A stretch of DNA of 55,244 bases from Rhodospirillaceae bacterium (GTDB taxonomy: Bacteria; Pseudomonadota; Alphaproteobacteria; Rhodospirillales; JABHCV01). This document shows positions 16,487 through 25,866 of the stretch, in pieces; position 1 is the first letter of the stretch; every line of letters starts with the position of its first letter. The translations under genes and the position numbers were made by a program. Location: contig JABMOQ010000079.1 in NCBI GenBank assembly GCA_013204045.1, positions 1 to 55,244 of the forward strand, in the 5' to 3' direction. The notes under the pieces were generated by a model that was not told where the DNA came from, made no database searches, and worked only from the letters and a program-made list of their open reading frames with translations.

Positions 16487-18136
16487 ATGGTCAAAACTGC
16501 CCCTCGACACGGTCATCCCAAGGGCCGCCAAATAAGCCCGGAAGCGCTGGACCGGGTGCGCCAATTGCTCGGCGACGGCCCCCGCGATCATGACCTTCTG
16601 ATTGAATACCTGCACCTGATCCAGGACAGCGAAGGCCATATCCCGGCTTCCCTTTTGGCGGCCCTGGCCGATGAGATGAAACTGTCGCAGGCCGAGGTTT
16701 ACGAGGTCGCGACCTTCTACGCCCACTTCGATGTGACCGGCGCGGGCGCGAAGCCGCCACCGCCCCTGACGGTGCGGGCCTGTGGCGGCATCGCCTGTGA
16801 AATGGCCGGGGCCAAACAATTGATCGAGGCCTTGAGCCAGGCCCTTGGCGACAAGGTGCGGGTGATCGAGGCACCGTGCATGGGGGCCTGTGAAAAAGCC
16901 CCCGCCGCCGCCCTCGCCTTCAACCGGATTGACAGCGCAACGCCCGAATTAATCGCCGATGCGGTCCGCGAAGGCCGCACAGCCCCGAACGACACGGACC
17001 AGGCCATATTTCTGGACAATTATATCAGCCACGGCGGCTACACGCTGTTGCAGAGTTTCCGCGCCGGCGAACGCAGCCCTGAAAGCGTGATGGATGAGAT
17101 CGACCGTTCCGGCCTGCGCGGCCTCGGCGGTGCCGGATTCCCGGTCGCCAACAAATGGCGTTTCCTGGGCGATGCGCCGAAGCCCCGGATTCTGGCCGTC
17201 AACGCCGATGAGGGCGAGCCCGGCACCTTCAAAGATCGCCATTGCCTGGAGACCGACCCGCACCGGGTGCTGGAAGGCGCGTTGATCGCCGCCTGGGCGG
17301 TCGGGGCCGATGACATCTACTTCTACCTGCGCGACGAGTATCCGCATATTAGGCAATTGCTGACCCATGAACTTTCGAAATTGAATGGCGCCGGGCTGCT
17401 CGGGGACGTCACCGTTCATCTCAGGCGCGGCGCCGGGGCCTACATCTGCGGCGAGGAAACGGCGTTACTGGAAAGCCTTGAAGGCAAGCGCGGCCTGCCC
17501 CGCAACCGGCCGCCGTATCCGGCCGGAGCCGGACTGTTCGGGCGCCCGACGCTGATCAACAATGTAGAGACATTGTTTTGGCTGCCAGAGATTTTGCAAA
17601 AAGGCGCCGACTGGTACCAGGGCGCGGGCCGGCCCCACTTCTATTCCCTGTCGGGGCGGGTGCGCGATCCCGGCGTCAAGCTGGCCCGAAGCGGCATCAC
17701 CGTCAATGAACTGATCGAAAGCCATGGCGGTGGCATGGCCGATGGACACACGTTCAAGGCTTACTTGCCGGGCGGCGCTTCGGGCGGCGTGCTGCCGGCG
17801 GCAAAAGGCGACCTGCCGCTTGATTTCGGAACCCTGAATGAATACGGCTGTTTCATCGGCTCGTCGGCGGTCGTCGTGTTGTCCGACAAGGACGACATCG
17901 GCGCCGTGGTCCGCAATCTGCTGCGTTTCTTCGAAGATGAAAGCTGTGGCCAATGCACCCCGTGTCGGGCCGGTTGCGAAAAATTGTTACAATTGCTGGA
18001 TGCCCCGGTCCGTGATGAAGCCCTCATTCGCGAACTTGCCGATACCATGGCCGATGCCTCCATCTGCGGGCTTGGGCAGGCGGCGGCCAATCCGCTACTC
18101 TGCGCCATGAATTTTCTGGACGAGGATCTGAAATGA
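16487..18136 (+). CDS. fdsB: NAD-dependent formate dehydrogenase beta subunit (NuoE-NuoF fusion)
   Basis: 549 residues. Residues about 15-160 are a NuoE-like [2Fe-2S] domain (CGGIAC and then APCMGAC supply the four Cys). Residues about 180-545 are NuoF-like: GLRGLGGAGFP and NADEGEPGTFKDR for FMN and NADH, RRGAGAYICGEETALLESLEG, and SCGQCTPCRAGC for a [4Fe-4S] cluster. It takes electrons from the alpha subunit and reduces NAD+. The same fusion is known in the tungsten-dependent FDH1 of Methylobacterium extorquens, whereas most Fds enzymes have separate gamma and beta subunits. The stop overlaps the alpha-subunit start (ATGA). It is divergent from chpT. Confidence 0.92.
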   Translation: MVKTAPRHGHPKGRQISPEALDRVRQLLGDGPRDHDLLIEYLHLIQDSEGHIPASLLAALADEMKLSQAEVYEVATFYAHFDVTGAGAKPPPPLTVRACGGIACEMAGAKQLIEALSQALGDKVRVIEAPCMGACEKAPAAALAFNRIDSATPELIADAVREGRTAPNDTDQAIFLDNYISHGGYTLLQSFRAGERSPESVMDEIDRSGLRGLGGAGFPVANKWRFLGDAPKPRILAVNADEGEPGTFKDRHCLETDPHRVLEGALIAAWAVGADDIYFYLRDEYPHIRQLLTHELSKLNGAGLLGDVTVHLRRGAGAYICGEETALLESLEGKRGLPRNRPPYPAGAGLFGRPTLINNVETLFWLPEILQKGADWYQGAGRPHFYSLSGRVRDPGVKLARSGITVNELIESHGGGMADGHTFKAYLPGGASGGVLPAAKGDLPLDFGTLNEYGCFIGSSAVVVLSDKDDIGAVVRNLLRFFEDESCGQCTPCRAGCEKLLQLLDAPVRDEALIRELADTMADASICGLGQAAANPLLCAMNFLDEDLK

Positions 18137-20859
18137 CAGAATCCATCCCATTCACCCTTAACGGCAAAACCGTCGAGGCGCGCCCGGGCGAAAGTATCTG
18201 GCAGTCCGCCCAACGTCTTGGGATTCACATTCCGCATATGTGTTCCGAAATGAACCGGCATTACCGGGCAGATGGCAACTGCCGCCTGTGCATGGTCGAG
18301 GTCGAAGGCGAGCGCACGCTTGCCGCCAGTTGCAAGCGCCAGCCCACCCCCGGCATGGTCGTTCGCGTGGATTCCGAACGGGCGACAAAATCCCGTGCAA
18401 TGGTCATGGAACTGCTTGTCGCCGACCAACCGGATCGCGCAGAGGTGCGCGACTCATCGCACCGGTTCTGGCGCATGGCGGACCATCTGGGCGTCACCAC
18501 AAGCCGTTTTCCGGCCCGCCACCAGCCCGCCGCCGATAACAGCCACCCGGCCATATCCGTCAATCTGGATGCCTGTATACACTGCACCAACTGTGTGCGC
18601 GCCTGCCGCGAGGTTCAGGTCAACGACGTTATCGGCATGGCCGGGCGCGGTGCCCAATCAAAAATCGTTTTCGATTTCGATGACGCCATGGCCTTGAGCA
18701 CCTGCGTCGCCTGCGGCGAATGCGTGCAAGCCTGTCCGACCGGCGCGTTAATGGCAAAGACAGAAACGGTAAAAATCGACAAGACCGTAGACTCCTTATG
18801 CCCCTATTGCGGGGTCGGTTGTCAGGTCACCTATCATGTGGCCGATGGGCGCATCGTCCGGGTCGAAGGCCGGGACGGACCGGCCAACCACAACCGCCTG
18901 TGCGTCAAGGGGCGGTTCGGTACCGATTATGTGCACCACCCGCACCGATTGACCGTACCGTTGATCCGCCGCGATGATGCCCCCAAAGAGGCCGGGCAGA
19001 CGTTCGATCCCGGCAACCCCCTGAAGCTGTTCCGCGAGGCCACATGGGAAGAAGCCCTGGACCTTGCCGCATCGGGCCTGAAGGACATTCGCAAAAACAA
19101 CGGCGACAAGGCGCTGGCCGGGTTCGGCTCGGCCAAAGGCTCCAACGAGGAAGCCTTTCTGGTGCAGAAACTGGTGCGTACCGGGTTCGGTTCCAACAAC
19201 GTCGATCACTGCACCCGGTTGTGTCATGCCTCGTCCGTCGCAGCTTTGATGGAAGGCATTGGTTCGGGCGCGGTATCAGCGCCATTCACCGACGCCCTTG
19301 AATCCGACGTCATCATCGTGATCGGTTCGCGCCCGGCCCAGAACCATCCGGTCGCGGCGACCTTTATCAAGAACGCCAAACAAAACGGCGCGACCCTTAT
19401 TGTGATGGACCCGCGCGGTCAGGAACTGACCCGCCACGCCGATCACATGTTACAATTCAAGGCCGGCATGGATGTGGCGCTGCTCAACGCCATGCTCAAC
19501 GTGATCATCACCGAAGGGCTGACCGATGACGCCTATATCGCCGCCCACACGGAAGGCTTCGATGAATTAAAGGCCCACATCAAGCCGTTCACCCCGGAAA
19601 AGATGGCCGACCAATGTGGTATCGACGCCGACCTTATCCGCACCGTGGCGCGCACCTACGCCAGCGCCGAGCGGGCCATTATCTTTTGGGGCATGGGCAT
19701 TTCCCAGCATGTGCACGGAACCGACAACGCCCGCTGCCTGATCGCGCTGGCGCTGGTGACCGGACAGGTCGGCCGCCCCGGCACCGGCCTGCACCCGCTT
19801 CGCGGCCAGAACAATGTGCAGGGCGCGTCCGACGTCGGCCTGATCCCCATGGTCTATCCTGACTACAAATCGGTCACCGATGAAAAGACCCGCAAAATTT
19901 ATGAAAAATTATGGGGAACCCCTCTGGATGCGGAACCGGGGCTGACCGTGGTCGAGATCATGGATGCTATCGAAGGCGGCGACATCAGCGGCCTTTACGT
20001 CATGGGCGAAAACCCGGCCATGTCGGACCCGGATGTGAGCCATGTGCGCGCCGCGCTGGCCAAGCTCGACCATCTGGTGGTGCAGGACATTTTCCTGACC
20101 GAAACCGCCCACTTCGCCGACGTGGTTCTTCCTGCTTCGGCGATGCCTGAGAAAAATGGCACCTTCACCAACTCCAACCGACAAGTGCAGCTTGGCCGCG
20201 CCGTCATCGAGCCGCCCGGCGAAGCGCGGCAGGATTGGTGGATTATCCAGGAAATAGCCAACCGCATGGGCCTCGGCTGGACTTATAAGGGTCCAGAGGA
20301 TGTTTACGGGGAAATGCAGCAAGTCATGGACTCCATCAAGGGCATCAGCTGGCAACGCCTGGAACGGGAGGACTGTGTCACCTACCCGTGTGCATCGGAA
20401 AGCGAACCGGGCGAGGCGGTGCTGTTCGCAGGTGGCTTCCCGACCCCCAGCGGGCGCGGCAAGCTGGTTCCGGCGGCGGTGGAGCCGCCCGACGAACTGC
20501 CCGATGATGCTTATCCCATCATCCTGACCACGGGGCGCATGTTAGAGCACTGGCACACCGGCGCCATGACCCGCCATGCCGGCATATTGTCGGCGATCGA
20601 GCCGGTCGCCGTCGCCAGCCTGCACCCCCGGCAGCTGAAAAGCCTGGATATGGAAGCCGGAGACACTGTCCGCGTCAGCAGCCGCCGGGGCACGGTCGAA
20701 TTGATGGCGCGGGCCGACCGGGACGTGCCGGAAGGCATGGTCTTTATCCCGTTCTGTTTCGTCGAGGCGGCGGCCAACCTTTTGACCAACCCGAAGCTCG
20801 ACGCCTACGGCAAAATCCCGGAATTCAAGTTCGCCGCAGTACGCCTGGAAAAGATCTAG
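18133..20859 (+). CDS. fdsA: NAD-dependent formate dehydrogenase catalytic alpha subunit
   Basis: 908 residues. N-terminal [2Fe-2S] ferredoxin domain (CSEMNRHYRADGNCRLCMVE), two [4Fe-4S] motifs (CIHCTNCVRACRE and CVACGECVQACPTGAL), then a third cluster CPYCGVGCQVTYHV in the molybdopterin domain. The active-site motif DHCTRLCHASS has Cys364 at the place where E. coli FdhF has selenocysteine, followed by the essential His365. The bis-MGD oxidoreductase and C-terminal dinucleotide-binding domain (GRMLEHWHTGAMTRH) are complete. It oxidises formate to CO2 (or the reverse) in the cytoplasm, coupled to NAD through the fused beta subunit. Metal is W or Mo; the tup genes next door favour W. No delta subunit (fdsD) follows. 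Confidence 0.95.
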   Translation: MTESIPFTLNGKTVEARPGESIWQSAQRLGIHIPHMCSEMNRHYRADGNCRLCMVEVEGERTLAASCKRQPTPGMVVRVDSERATKSRAMVMELLVADQPDRAEVRDSSHRFWRMADHLGVTTSRFPARHQPAADNSHPAISVNLDACIHCTNCVRACREVQVNDVIGMAGRGAQSKIVFDFDDAMALSTCVACGECVQACPTGALMAKTETVKIDKTVDSLCPYCGVGCQVTYHVADGRIVRVEGRDGPANHNRLCVKGRFGTDYVHHPHRLTVPLIRRDDAPKEAGQTFDPGNPLKLFREATWEEALDLAASGLKDIRKNNGDKALAGFGSAKGSNEEAFLVQKLVRTGFGSNNVDHCTRLCHASSVAALMEGIGSGAVSAPFTDALESDVIIVIGSRPAQNHPVAATFIKNAKQNGATLIVMDPRGQELTRHADHMLQFKAGMDVALLNAMLNVIITEGLTDDAYIAAHTEGFDELKAHIKPFTPEKMADQCGIDADLIRTVARTYASAERAIIFWGMGISQHVHGTDNARCLIALALVTGQVGRPGTGLHPLRGQNNVQGASDVGLIPMVYPDYKSVTDEKTRKIYEKLWGTPLDAEPGLTVVEIMDAIEGGDISGLYVMGENPAMSDPDVSHVRAALAKLDHLVVQDIFLTETAHFADVVLPASAMPEKNGTFTNSNRQVQLGRAVIEPPGEARQDWWIIQEIANRMGLGWTYKGPEDVYGEMQQVMDSIKGISWQRLEREDCVTYPCASESEPGEAVLFAGGFPTPSGRGKLVPAAVEPPDELPDDAYPIILTTGRMLEHWHTGAMTRHAGILSAIEPVAVASLHPRQLKSLDMEAGDTVRVSSRRGTVELMARADRDVPEGMVFIPFCFVEAAANLLTNPKLDAYGKIPEFKFAAVRLEKI

Positions 20860-21000
20860 GCTCTTGATTTATGTCAATTACAGGAAGCCGGCCGGGCCAT
20901 AGTATCCTTGCCAATGGTCCCCGCCCATGCCGGACCAGCTTTCGGAAGGGTGGGAATACCGATGGGATCGTGACTCAGCCCGCGATTCCACATGAAAATG

Positions 21001-21081
21001 CCGCTGTCGCCATAAACGGACATATCTTTCTTCCCCCCCCATTGTCCGTTTCCCCATAGGCGGCAGCGGTTTTTCTTTTTT
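21001..21081 (+). terminator. Rho-independent terminator of the formate dehydrogenase operon
   Basis: Stem arms CCGCTG...CGCC..AAACGGACA (21001-21022) and TGTCCGTTT..GGCG.CAGCGG (21043-21069) with small interior loops, followed at once by TTTTTCTTTTTT (21070-21081). The T run ends against the fdhD stop, so it may also serve fdhD weakly from the other strand (no T run that way). Confidence 0.85.
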
Positions 21082-21922
21082 AATCATCCTCTATGGGCAC
21101 ATCGTGGACGATGCGCTCGGCACCGGCGAGGGCGATAAAACGCCGCCCCCGGGCGCGACCGATCAGGGTCAGGCCGACTTGGCGGGCCAGATCCACACCC
21201 CAGGCGGTAAACCCGGATCTGGAGACAAGAATGGGAATGCCCATCTGCACGGTCTTGATGACCATTTCGCTGGTCAGCCGGCCCGTGGTGTAGAAGATTT
21301 TATCTTCGCCGGTCATGTTTTCACGGAACATGTATCCGGCAATCTTGTCGACGGCGTTATGGCGGCCGACATCTTCCATATAAAGTAACGGCTTGCCGCC
21401 AAGCGCCAGGGCACAGCCATGGATAGCGCCGGCTTCCAGATAAAGACTGGGCTGGGTGTTAATGCGCTTGATCAGGGCATACAGCCACGAAGTCCTGATT
21501 TCAACGTCCGTCGGCAGCGTCTTTTTTTCAAAACTTTCCATGACGTCACCGAACACCGTGCCTTGTGCGCAGCCGGACGTCAGGGTTTTTTTCTTCAGCT
21601 TTTCCTCGTAATCGGTTTTGCGTTTGGTGCGCACGACGATGGTGTCGATGTCGGCATCAAAATCGATAGCGGTGATTTTATCGTCATGAAGCAGCATGTT
21701 CTGGTTAAGCAAATAACCGAGGGCCAGGTATTCCGGATAATCACCGATGGTCATCATGGTGACAATTTCCTGGCCGTTGAGAAAAAGCGTCAGCGGTCGT
21801 TCCACGGTGACCGATGTAATGAGCGCCTGGCCCGATTGATCGACGCCTTCAACCTTGCGGGTCAGGCGCGGATCGCCCGGGTCGGGTTTGATCAGGAAAC
21901 TGTCGTCGTCATCTGTCCTCAT
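21080..21922 (-). CDS. fdhD: Formate dehydrogenase accessory sulfurtransferase FdhD
   Basis: 280 residues from ATG at 21922 (MRTDDDDSF); the frame is open 38 codons further without family similarity. FdhD motifs: ERPLTLFLNGQEIVTMM, YPEYLALGYLLNQ, TSGCAQGTVFGD, EAGAIHGCALAL, YMEDVGRHNAVDKI, FYTTGRLTSEMV and VSRSGFTAWGVDLA. FdhD hands sulfur from a cysteine desulfurase to the bis-MGD cofactor, without which formate dehydrogenase is inactive. The usual CGxCG pair is reduced here to a single Cys in SGCAQG. It is convergent with fdsBA and divergent from tupB. Confidence 0.92.
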   Translation of the reverse strand: MRTDDDDSFLIKPDPGDPRLTRKVEGVDQSGQALITSVTVERPLTLFLNGQEIVTMMTIGDYPEYLALGYLLNQNMLLHDDKITAIDFDADIDTIVVRTKRKTDYEEKLKKKTLTSGCAQGTVFGDVMESFEKKTLPTDVEIRTSWLYALIKRINTQPSLYLEAGAIHGCALALGGKPLLYMEDVGRHNAVDKIAGYMFRENMTGEDKIFYTTGRLTSEMVIKTVQMGIPILVSRSGFTAWGVDLARQVGLTLIGRARGRRFIALAGAERIVHDVPIEDD

Positions 21923-22085
21923 GGCTCTGAAGATATGAGGGCAACGCCTCAGGGTGCAAGCACCCTTCCGAATGATGAAAAGATCTTCCATCAATTTTGC
22001 ATATTTATGTTTTATATTGCATATATTACGTATCAAGCAATATTATGCAATGAAAACAGACGGTTCGAGGATCATATTCGGCCCC

Positions 22086-22790
22086 ATGAACGATTTTTCA
22101 TCCGCTTTCACCGCCGCCCTGTCGCTGCTCGCCAGTGGTGATGCGGACCTGGCCGAGATCATTGCCCTGTCCCTGCAGGTCAGCCTCGGCGCTGTTTTTA
22201 TCGCCACCTGCATCGGCATGCCGCTGGGGGCGGCGACGGCGCTTTACAAATTTCCCGGACGCCGGACCGTGGTCGTCATCCTGAATGCGCTGATGGGGTT
22301 GCCGCCGGTGGTTGTCGGGCTGATCGTTTACCTGCTGCTGTCGCGCATGGGTCCGTTCGGGGTGCTTGGCCTGCTGTTCACGCCGACCGCCATGGTTTTC
22401 GCCCAGGTTATTTTGATCGTGCCGATCATCGCCGCCCTGAGCCGGCAGATCGTCGAGGATCTGTGGCGGGAATATGACGAGCAGCTGCGCTCCCTCGGCG
22501 CCGGTCCGCTGCGGTGTATGGCGACGCTGCTGTGGGACGGGCGCTTTTCGTTATTGACGGCGGTGCTGGCCGGTTTCGGCCGAGCCTCGGCGGAAGTCGG
22601 CGCGGTGATGATCGTCGGCGGCAATATCGATCATGTCACCCGGGTAATGACCACATCCATCGCCCTTGAAGTCAGCAAGGGCAACCTGGCCATGGCCCTG
22701 GGCCTTGGCATGGTTCTGATTGTGTTGTCCCTGGCCATTAACGGAAGCGCCTTTTTGCTGAAAGAATCGGGATTGAGGAAACACGCATGA
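22086..22790 (+). CDS. tupB: Tungstate ABC transporter permease TupB
   Basis: 234 residues from ATG at 22086 (MNDFSSAFTAALSLLASGDA); upstream in-frame ATGs at 22050 and 21954 are less likely. About five to six membrane segments of a binding-protein-dependent inner-membrane component; the cytoplasmic EAA-like loop reads EQLRSLGAGPLRCMATLLWDG and is followed by GRASAEVGAVMIVGGNIDHVTRVMTTSIALE, very typical of TupB/WtpB. Stop overlaps the tupC start (ATGA). Confidence 0.88.
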   Translation: MNDFSSAFTAALSLLASGDADLAEIIALSLQVSLGAVFIATCIGMPLGAATALYKFPGRRTVVVILNALMGLPPVVVGLIVYLLLSRMGPFGVLGLLFTPTAMVFAQVILIVPIIAALSRQIVEDLWREYDEQLRSLGAGPLRCMATLLWDGRFSLLTAVLAGFGRASAEVGAVMIVGGNIDHVTRVMTTSIALEVSKGNLAMALGLGMVLIVLSLAINGSAFLLKESGLRKHA

Positions 22791-23545
22791 GCGAAGCGCT
22801 GCAAAACGAAATTCTGCCGCTGGAGATTGAAGAGCTGACCTTCGAAGCCGGCGGCAAGCGGTTGATCAAAGAGGTCACCCATAAATTCAGGGCCGGACCG
22901 AGGACGGTCATCTTAGGGCCCAACGGTGCCGGCAAGAGCCTGCTGCTCAGGCTTTGTCACGGTCTTCTGAAACCGGCATCGGGGAAAATTCGCTGGTGTG
23001 GCGCGGCGGCAGATGATCCGGCCCGCCATCAGGCAATGGTATTCCAGCGCCCGGTCATGCTTCGGCGCACCGTCGCCGCCAATATCGATTACGCATTATC
23101 TTTGCGAGGCATGGACCGTGACGCACGGAAGGTCCGTGTCGAAAAAATGCTGGAGAGCACCGGCCTTTCCCGACTGGCCAATTCACCGGCCCGGGTGCTG
23201 TCCTTTGGTGAGCAACAGAAACTGGCCCTGGCCCGGGCCTGGGCCGTCAAGCCAAGGGTGTTGTTCCTGGACGAGCCGACGGCCAGCCTCGACCCGGCGG
23301 CGACCCATGCCATCGAGGACGTTATCGACGCCATCCACAAGGCCGGCACCCGCATCATCATGACCACCCATGACCTGGGACAGGCCCGGCGCATCGCCGA
23401 TGAGGTGCTGTTCATGCATCGGGGGCGGTTGCTTGAAAGCAGCCCTGCCGACGCCTTTTTCGAGCGTCCGGAAGACGAACAGGCACGGGCCTTTATCCAC
23501 GGCGAACTTCTGTGGTGGGACCAACCGGAAACAAGACTTCAATAA
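22787..23545 (+). CDS. tupC: Tungstate ABC transporter ATP-binding protein TupC
   Basis: 252 residues. Walker A GPNGAGKS (44-51), Q-loop MVFQRPVMLRRTV, signature region LSFGEQQKLALARAW (F replaces the usual G of LSGGQ, as common in this subgroup), Walker B VLFLDEPTASLDP and the switch His in MTTHD. It couples ATP hydrolysis to tungstate uptake through TupB. Translationally coupled to tupB, and 16 bases upstream of tupA. Confidence 0.9.
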   Translation: MSEALQNEILPLEIEELTFEAGGKRLIKEVTHKFRAGPRTVILGPNGAGKSLLLRLCHGLLKPASGKIRWCGAAADDPARHQAMVFQRPVMLRRTVAANIDYALSLRGMDRDARKVRVEKMLESTGLSRLANSPARVLSFGEQQKLALARAWAVKPRVLFLDEPTASLDPAATHAIEDVIDAIHKAGTRIIMTTHDLGQARRIADEVLFMHRGRLLESSPADAFFERPEDEQARAFIHGELLWWDQPETRLQ

Positions 23546-23561
23546 ACAGGAAAATTCTAAA

Positions 23562-24389
23562 ATGAAAATAATCGACGCCACCACTCTTGCCGCTTTGGTC
23601 CTCGCGGTATTGTTTTCAACCGGACCGTCGAAAGCCGACGAAGAAAAATTTATCACCTTGGCATCGACGACCTCGACCCGGGATTCAGGCCTGTTCGACT
23701 TTATCTTGCCCATGTTCACCCAGCGCACCGGCACCCAAGTGCGCGTGGTCGCCGTCGGCACCGGGCAGGCAATTCGGTTGGCCCGGGGCGGCGATGCCGA
23801 TGTGCTGCTGGTTCATCACCGAAAATCAGAGGATGCCTTCGTCGCCGATGGCGAGGGCATCAGACGCTATGATGTCATGTATAACGATTTTGTTATCGTC
23901 GGTCCGGCCGCCGACCCGGCCGCGATCAAGGGCCTTCATGATGCGGTTAGTGCGATGTCGAAAATCGCCACGGTTAAGGCGACCTTCCTGTCGCGCGGCG
24001 ATGACAGCGGCACCAATAAGAAAGAATTGAGCTTATGGCAAATGGCTGGAACCAATGTTACCGGTGCATCCGGCACATGGTACCGGGAAACCGGCTCGGG
24101 CATGGGGGCGACGCTGAATGCATCGGCAGCAAGTGGCGGCTATACACTGGCCGACAGGGGCACCTGGCTGGCCTTTATGAACAAGGTCGATCTCGTCATA
24201 ATGGTCGAGGGCGACCCGCGTATCCTCAACCCTTATGGGGTGATCGCCGTTAATCCGGCAAAGCATCCCAACGTCAAAGTGGAACTGGCACAACAGTTCA
24301 TAGACTGGCTGGTTTCGAAGGAAGGGCAGGACGCCATCGCCGCTTTCAGGATCAACGGCCAACAGCTTTTCATGCCGAACGCGCAATAG
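23562..24389 (+). CDS. tupA: Tungstate-binding periplasmic protein TupA
   Basis: 275 residues from ATG at 23562 with AACAGGA nine bases upstream; the longer frame to 23370 overlaps tupC and is not credible. Signal peptide MKIIDATTLAALVLAVLFST with cleavage expected after SKA. The mature protein opens with LASTTSTRDSGLFDFILP, and contains GTGQAIRLARGGDADVLLVH, FLSRGDDSGTNKKE and WYRETGSGMGATLN: these Ser/Thr/Arg-rich loops are the TupA oxyanion-binding signatures. Specificity for tungstate over molybdate is known for the family, not shown by the sequence. The gene ends 4 bases from the convergent lipoprotein gene. Confidence 0.92.
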   Translation: MKIIDATTLAALVLAVLFSTGPSKADEEKFITLASTTSTRDSGLFDFILPMFTQRTGTQVRVVAVGTGQAIRLARGGDADVLLVHHRKSEDAFVADGEGIRRYDVMYNDFVIVGPAADPAAIKGLHDAVSAMSKIATVKATFLSRGDDSGTNKKELSLWQMAGTNVTGASGTWYRETGSGMGATLNASAASGGYTLADRGTWLAFMNKVDLVIMVEGDPRILNPYGVIAVNPAKHPNVKVELAQQFIDWLVSKEGQDAIAAFRINGQQLFMPNAQ

Positions 24390-24392
24390 AGG

Positions 24393-24845
24393 CTACTTAT
24401 AACCGCCGTACTTGCAGCTTGCTCCCTGCAACACTTCATCAAGGCCGGCGGATGTGCGCCCGGTCAGGTTAATCCACAATTCCTGGTCCGCATCGATCAT
24501 CGACCAGAATTTGGAAACCTTGTGCGGGCAGGCCAGCATCAGGACATTAACCTGTTCGATCTTCTTGCGGGACTTGATGATATTCACATGATCCGGGTTG
24601 GGGACCAGCACATCCATGACGATGCGTCCGTTCTCATCAACGGTGACCGAGGTGGATATCCATTCGCCGCCGTTGGGAGGATTGACCTGGGCATCGCCCT
24701 TCAGCCACTTGGCGGCTTTTTGCGCTTTTTTGTCATCGCCGCAGGCGGTCAGGATCAACGCCAGCCCAAGCACCACTGCGAGAGCAGCAAAACCGCCCAC
24801 ACGATTTATACCAGAGATATTCATGCCCCTGTCTTTCAATTTCAT
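24393..24845 (-). CDS. Putative lipoprotein of unknown function
   Basis: About 150 residues. A hydrophobic signal segment (GFAALAVVLGLALILTAC) ends in lipobox LTAC, so the mature protein would begin at Cys and be anchored to a membrane. The following domain of about 120 residues has two or three further Cys (MLACPHKV, GASCKYGGYK) and reads like a small beta-rich domain; I do not recognise it. Start uncertain: ATG at 24845, 24824 (too close to its AGGGG) or 24896. It follows the regulator gene on the same strand, and it is convergent with tupA, so a link with metal or formate metabolism is only positional. Confidence 0.65.
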   Translation of the reverse strand: MKLKDRGMNISGINRVGGFAALAVVLGLALILTACGDDKKAQKAAKWLKGDAQVNPPNGGEWISTSVTVDENGRIVMDVLVPNPDHVNIIKSRKKIEQVNVLMLACPHKVSKFWSMIDADQELWINLTGRTSAGLDEVLQGASCKYGGYK

Positions 24846-24892
24846 TGCCGTTAACTTACGCCAAATTTCCAATAAGACCAAGGTCGGCCACA

Positions 24893-25801
24893 TCATATAT
24901 TCATGTGCACCCGGCCGAGGCCACTGACATCGTAGCCGTCCATTTCCCGGGCCCGTTGGTGAAAGGCGCTTGTGCGGGTGAAGTCTATCAGCTTCTGGAA
25001 CCCATCCCCGAAATAATCGCCGGGGCGTATCAAAAGGTCATAGCGTTCCTGTCGTATCGCTATGAAGTCAAGTCGATAGTGACCGGCCACCGCGGCCACC
25101 GCCATGCCGGCGTCGGCTCGGCCCTCGGCGATGCAAAGGGCCAGTTCGGTTTCATTCAGGGCCGGTCTGGATATGATATTGAACTCACCAATATCAATAC
25201 CGGTTTCGCCCGCCAGAAAATCAAATAGCACCCGGCTTCCGGCCCCCGGTTGGCGGACGACGATACGTGCCTTTTTTTTGGCCAGGTCGGCGAAATCCGA
25301 AATCCCCAACGGGTTGCCAGGGGCCAGCACCAGGCCCTGCTGGCGGCGCGCCCATTCAACCAGCACCAGGCCGCCTGGAACGGCCGTCGCCTGCTGCGCC
25401 CTTGCGACCGCGGCGATATTGTAGGCGCCGGTTTTACCGTCGATGACATGCAGGCCCGAGGCCATGGCCTGGCCAGCAAAAAAACGGTTGAGGCCGTCGA
25501 GACTGCCGCCCGCCGTCATGGCCAACTGACAATCCGATTGCAGCAACGCCCAGTCGAGCAGCGGGTCGTGGGAACCGGCAATAACCGGCGGCGGATTGAT
25601 AGGTTGTGTGCCTCTGGAAGTCACATTTCCCGGCATGAATGATGCCTCGGCCAGCCACAGATCAATCATGTGTTTGGGGAACAGCCACTTGCCGGTTACC
25701 CGCGTGCACGGAATCTGTTTCCTCTGCACCAGGTCATAGACCTTGCGCTCTTTGATGCGAAGGTATTCGGCGACCTCGCGGGTGTTCATCAGGTCTGGCA
25801 C
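24893..25801 (-). CDS. Excisionase-type HTH / substrate-binding-like transcriptional regulator
   Basis: 302 residues. Residues 5-52 are an excisionase/MerR-like winged helix ([20 protein letters not shown] then [13 protein letters not shown]). The rest resembles a periplasmic-binding-protein fold used as ligand domain ([56 protein letters not shown]), the PBP_like type found in molybdate/tungstate-linked regulators. Inferred: a cytoplasmic sensor of molybdate, tungstate or the cofactor, controlling tup, moaA or fds genes. It is divergent from moaA (65-base gap), and probably cotranscribed with the lipoprotein gene. Its target sites are not obvious. Confidence 0.8.
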   Translation of the reverse strand: MPDLMNTREVAEYLRIKERKVYDLVQRKQIPCTRVTGKWLFPKHMIDLWLAEASFMPGNVTSRGTQPINPPPVIAGSHDPLLDWALLQSDCQLAMTAGGSLDGLNRFFAGQAMASGLHVIDGKTGAYNIAAVARAQQATAVPGGLVLVEWARRQQGLVLAPGNPLGISDFADLAKKKARIVVRQPGAGSRVLFDFLAGETGIDIGEFNIISRPALNETELALCIAEGRADAGMAVAAVAGHYRLDFIAIRQERYDLLIRPGDYFGDGFQKLIDFTRTSAFHQRAREMDGYDVSGLGRVHMNI

Positions 25802-25866
25802 GGGCTTCTCCTAGTGTCTATTTATGCATCCTAGCGCATTTTTTCCGGGCCCGGCGACGGCCAAGT

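Noticed and set aside
20878-21087. Possible small protein ending GYYGPAGFL on the minus strand downstream of fdsA
   Set aside because: It overlaps the fdsA terminator stem and the fdhD end, has no ribosome site, and no family resemblance; also checked for a formate dehydrogenase delta subunit on the plus strand and found none.
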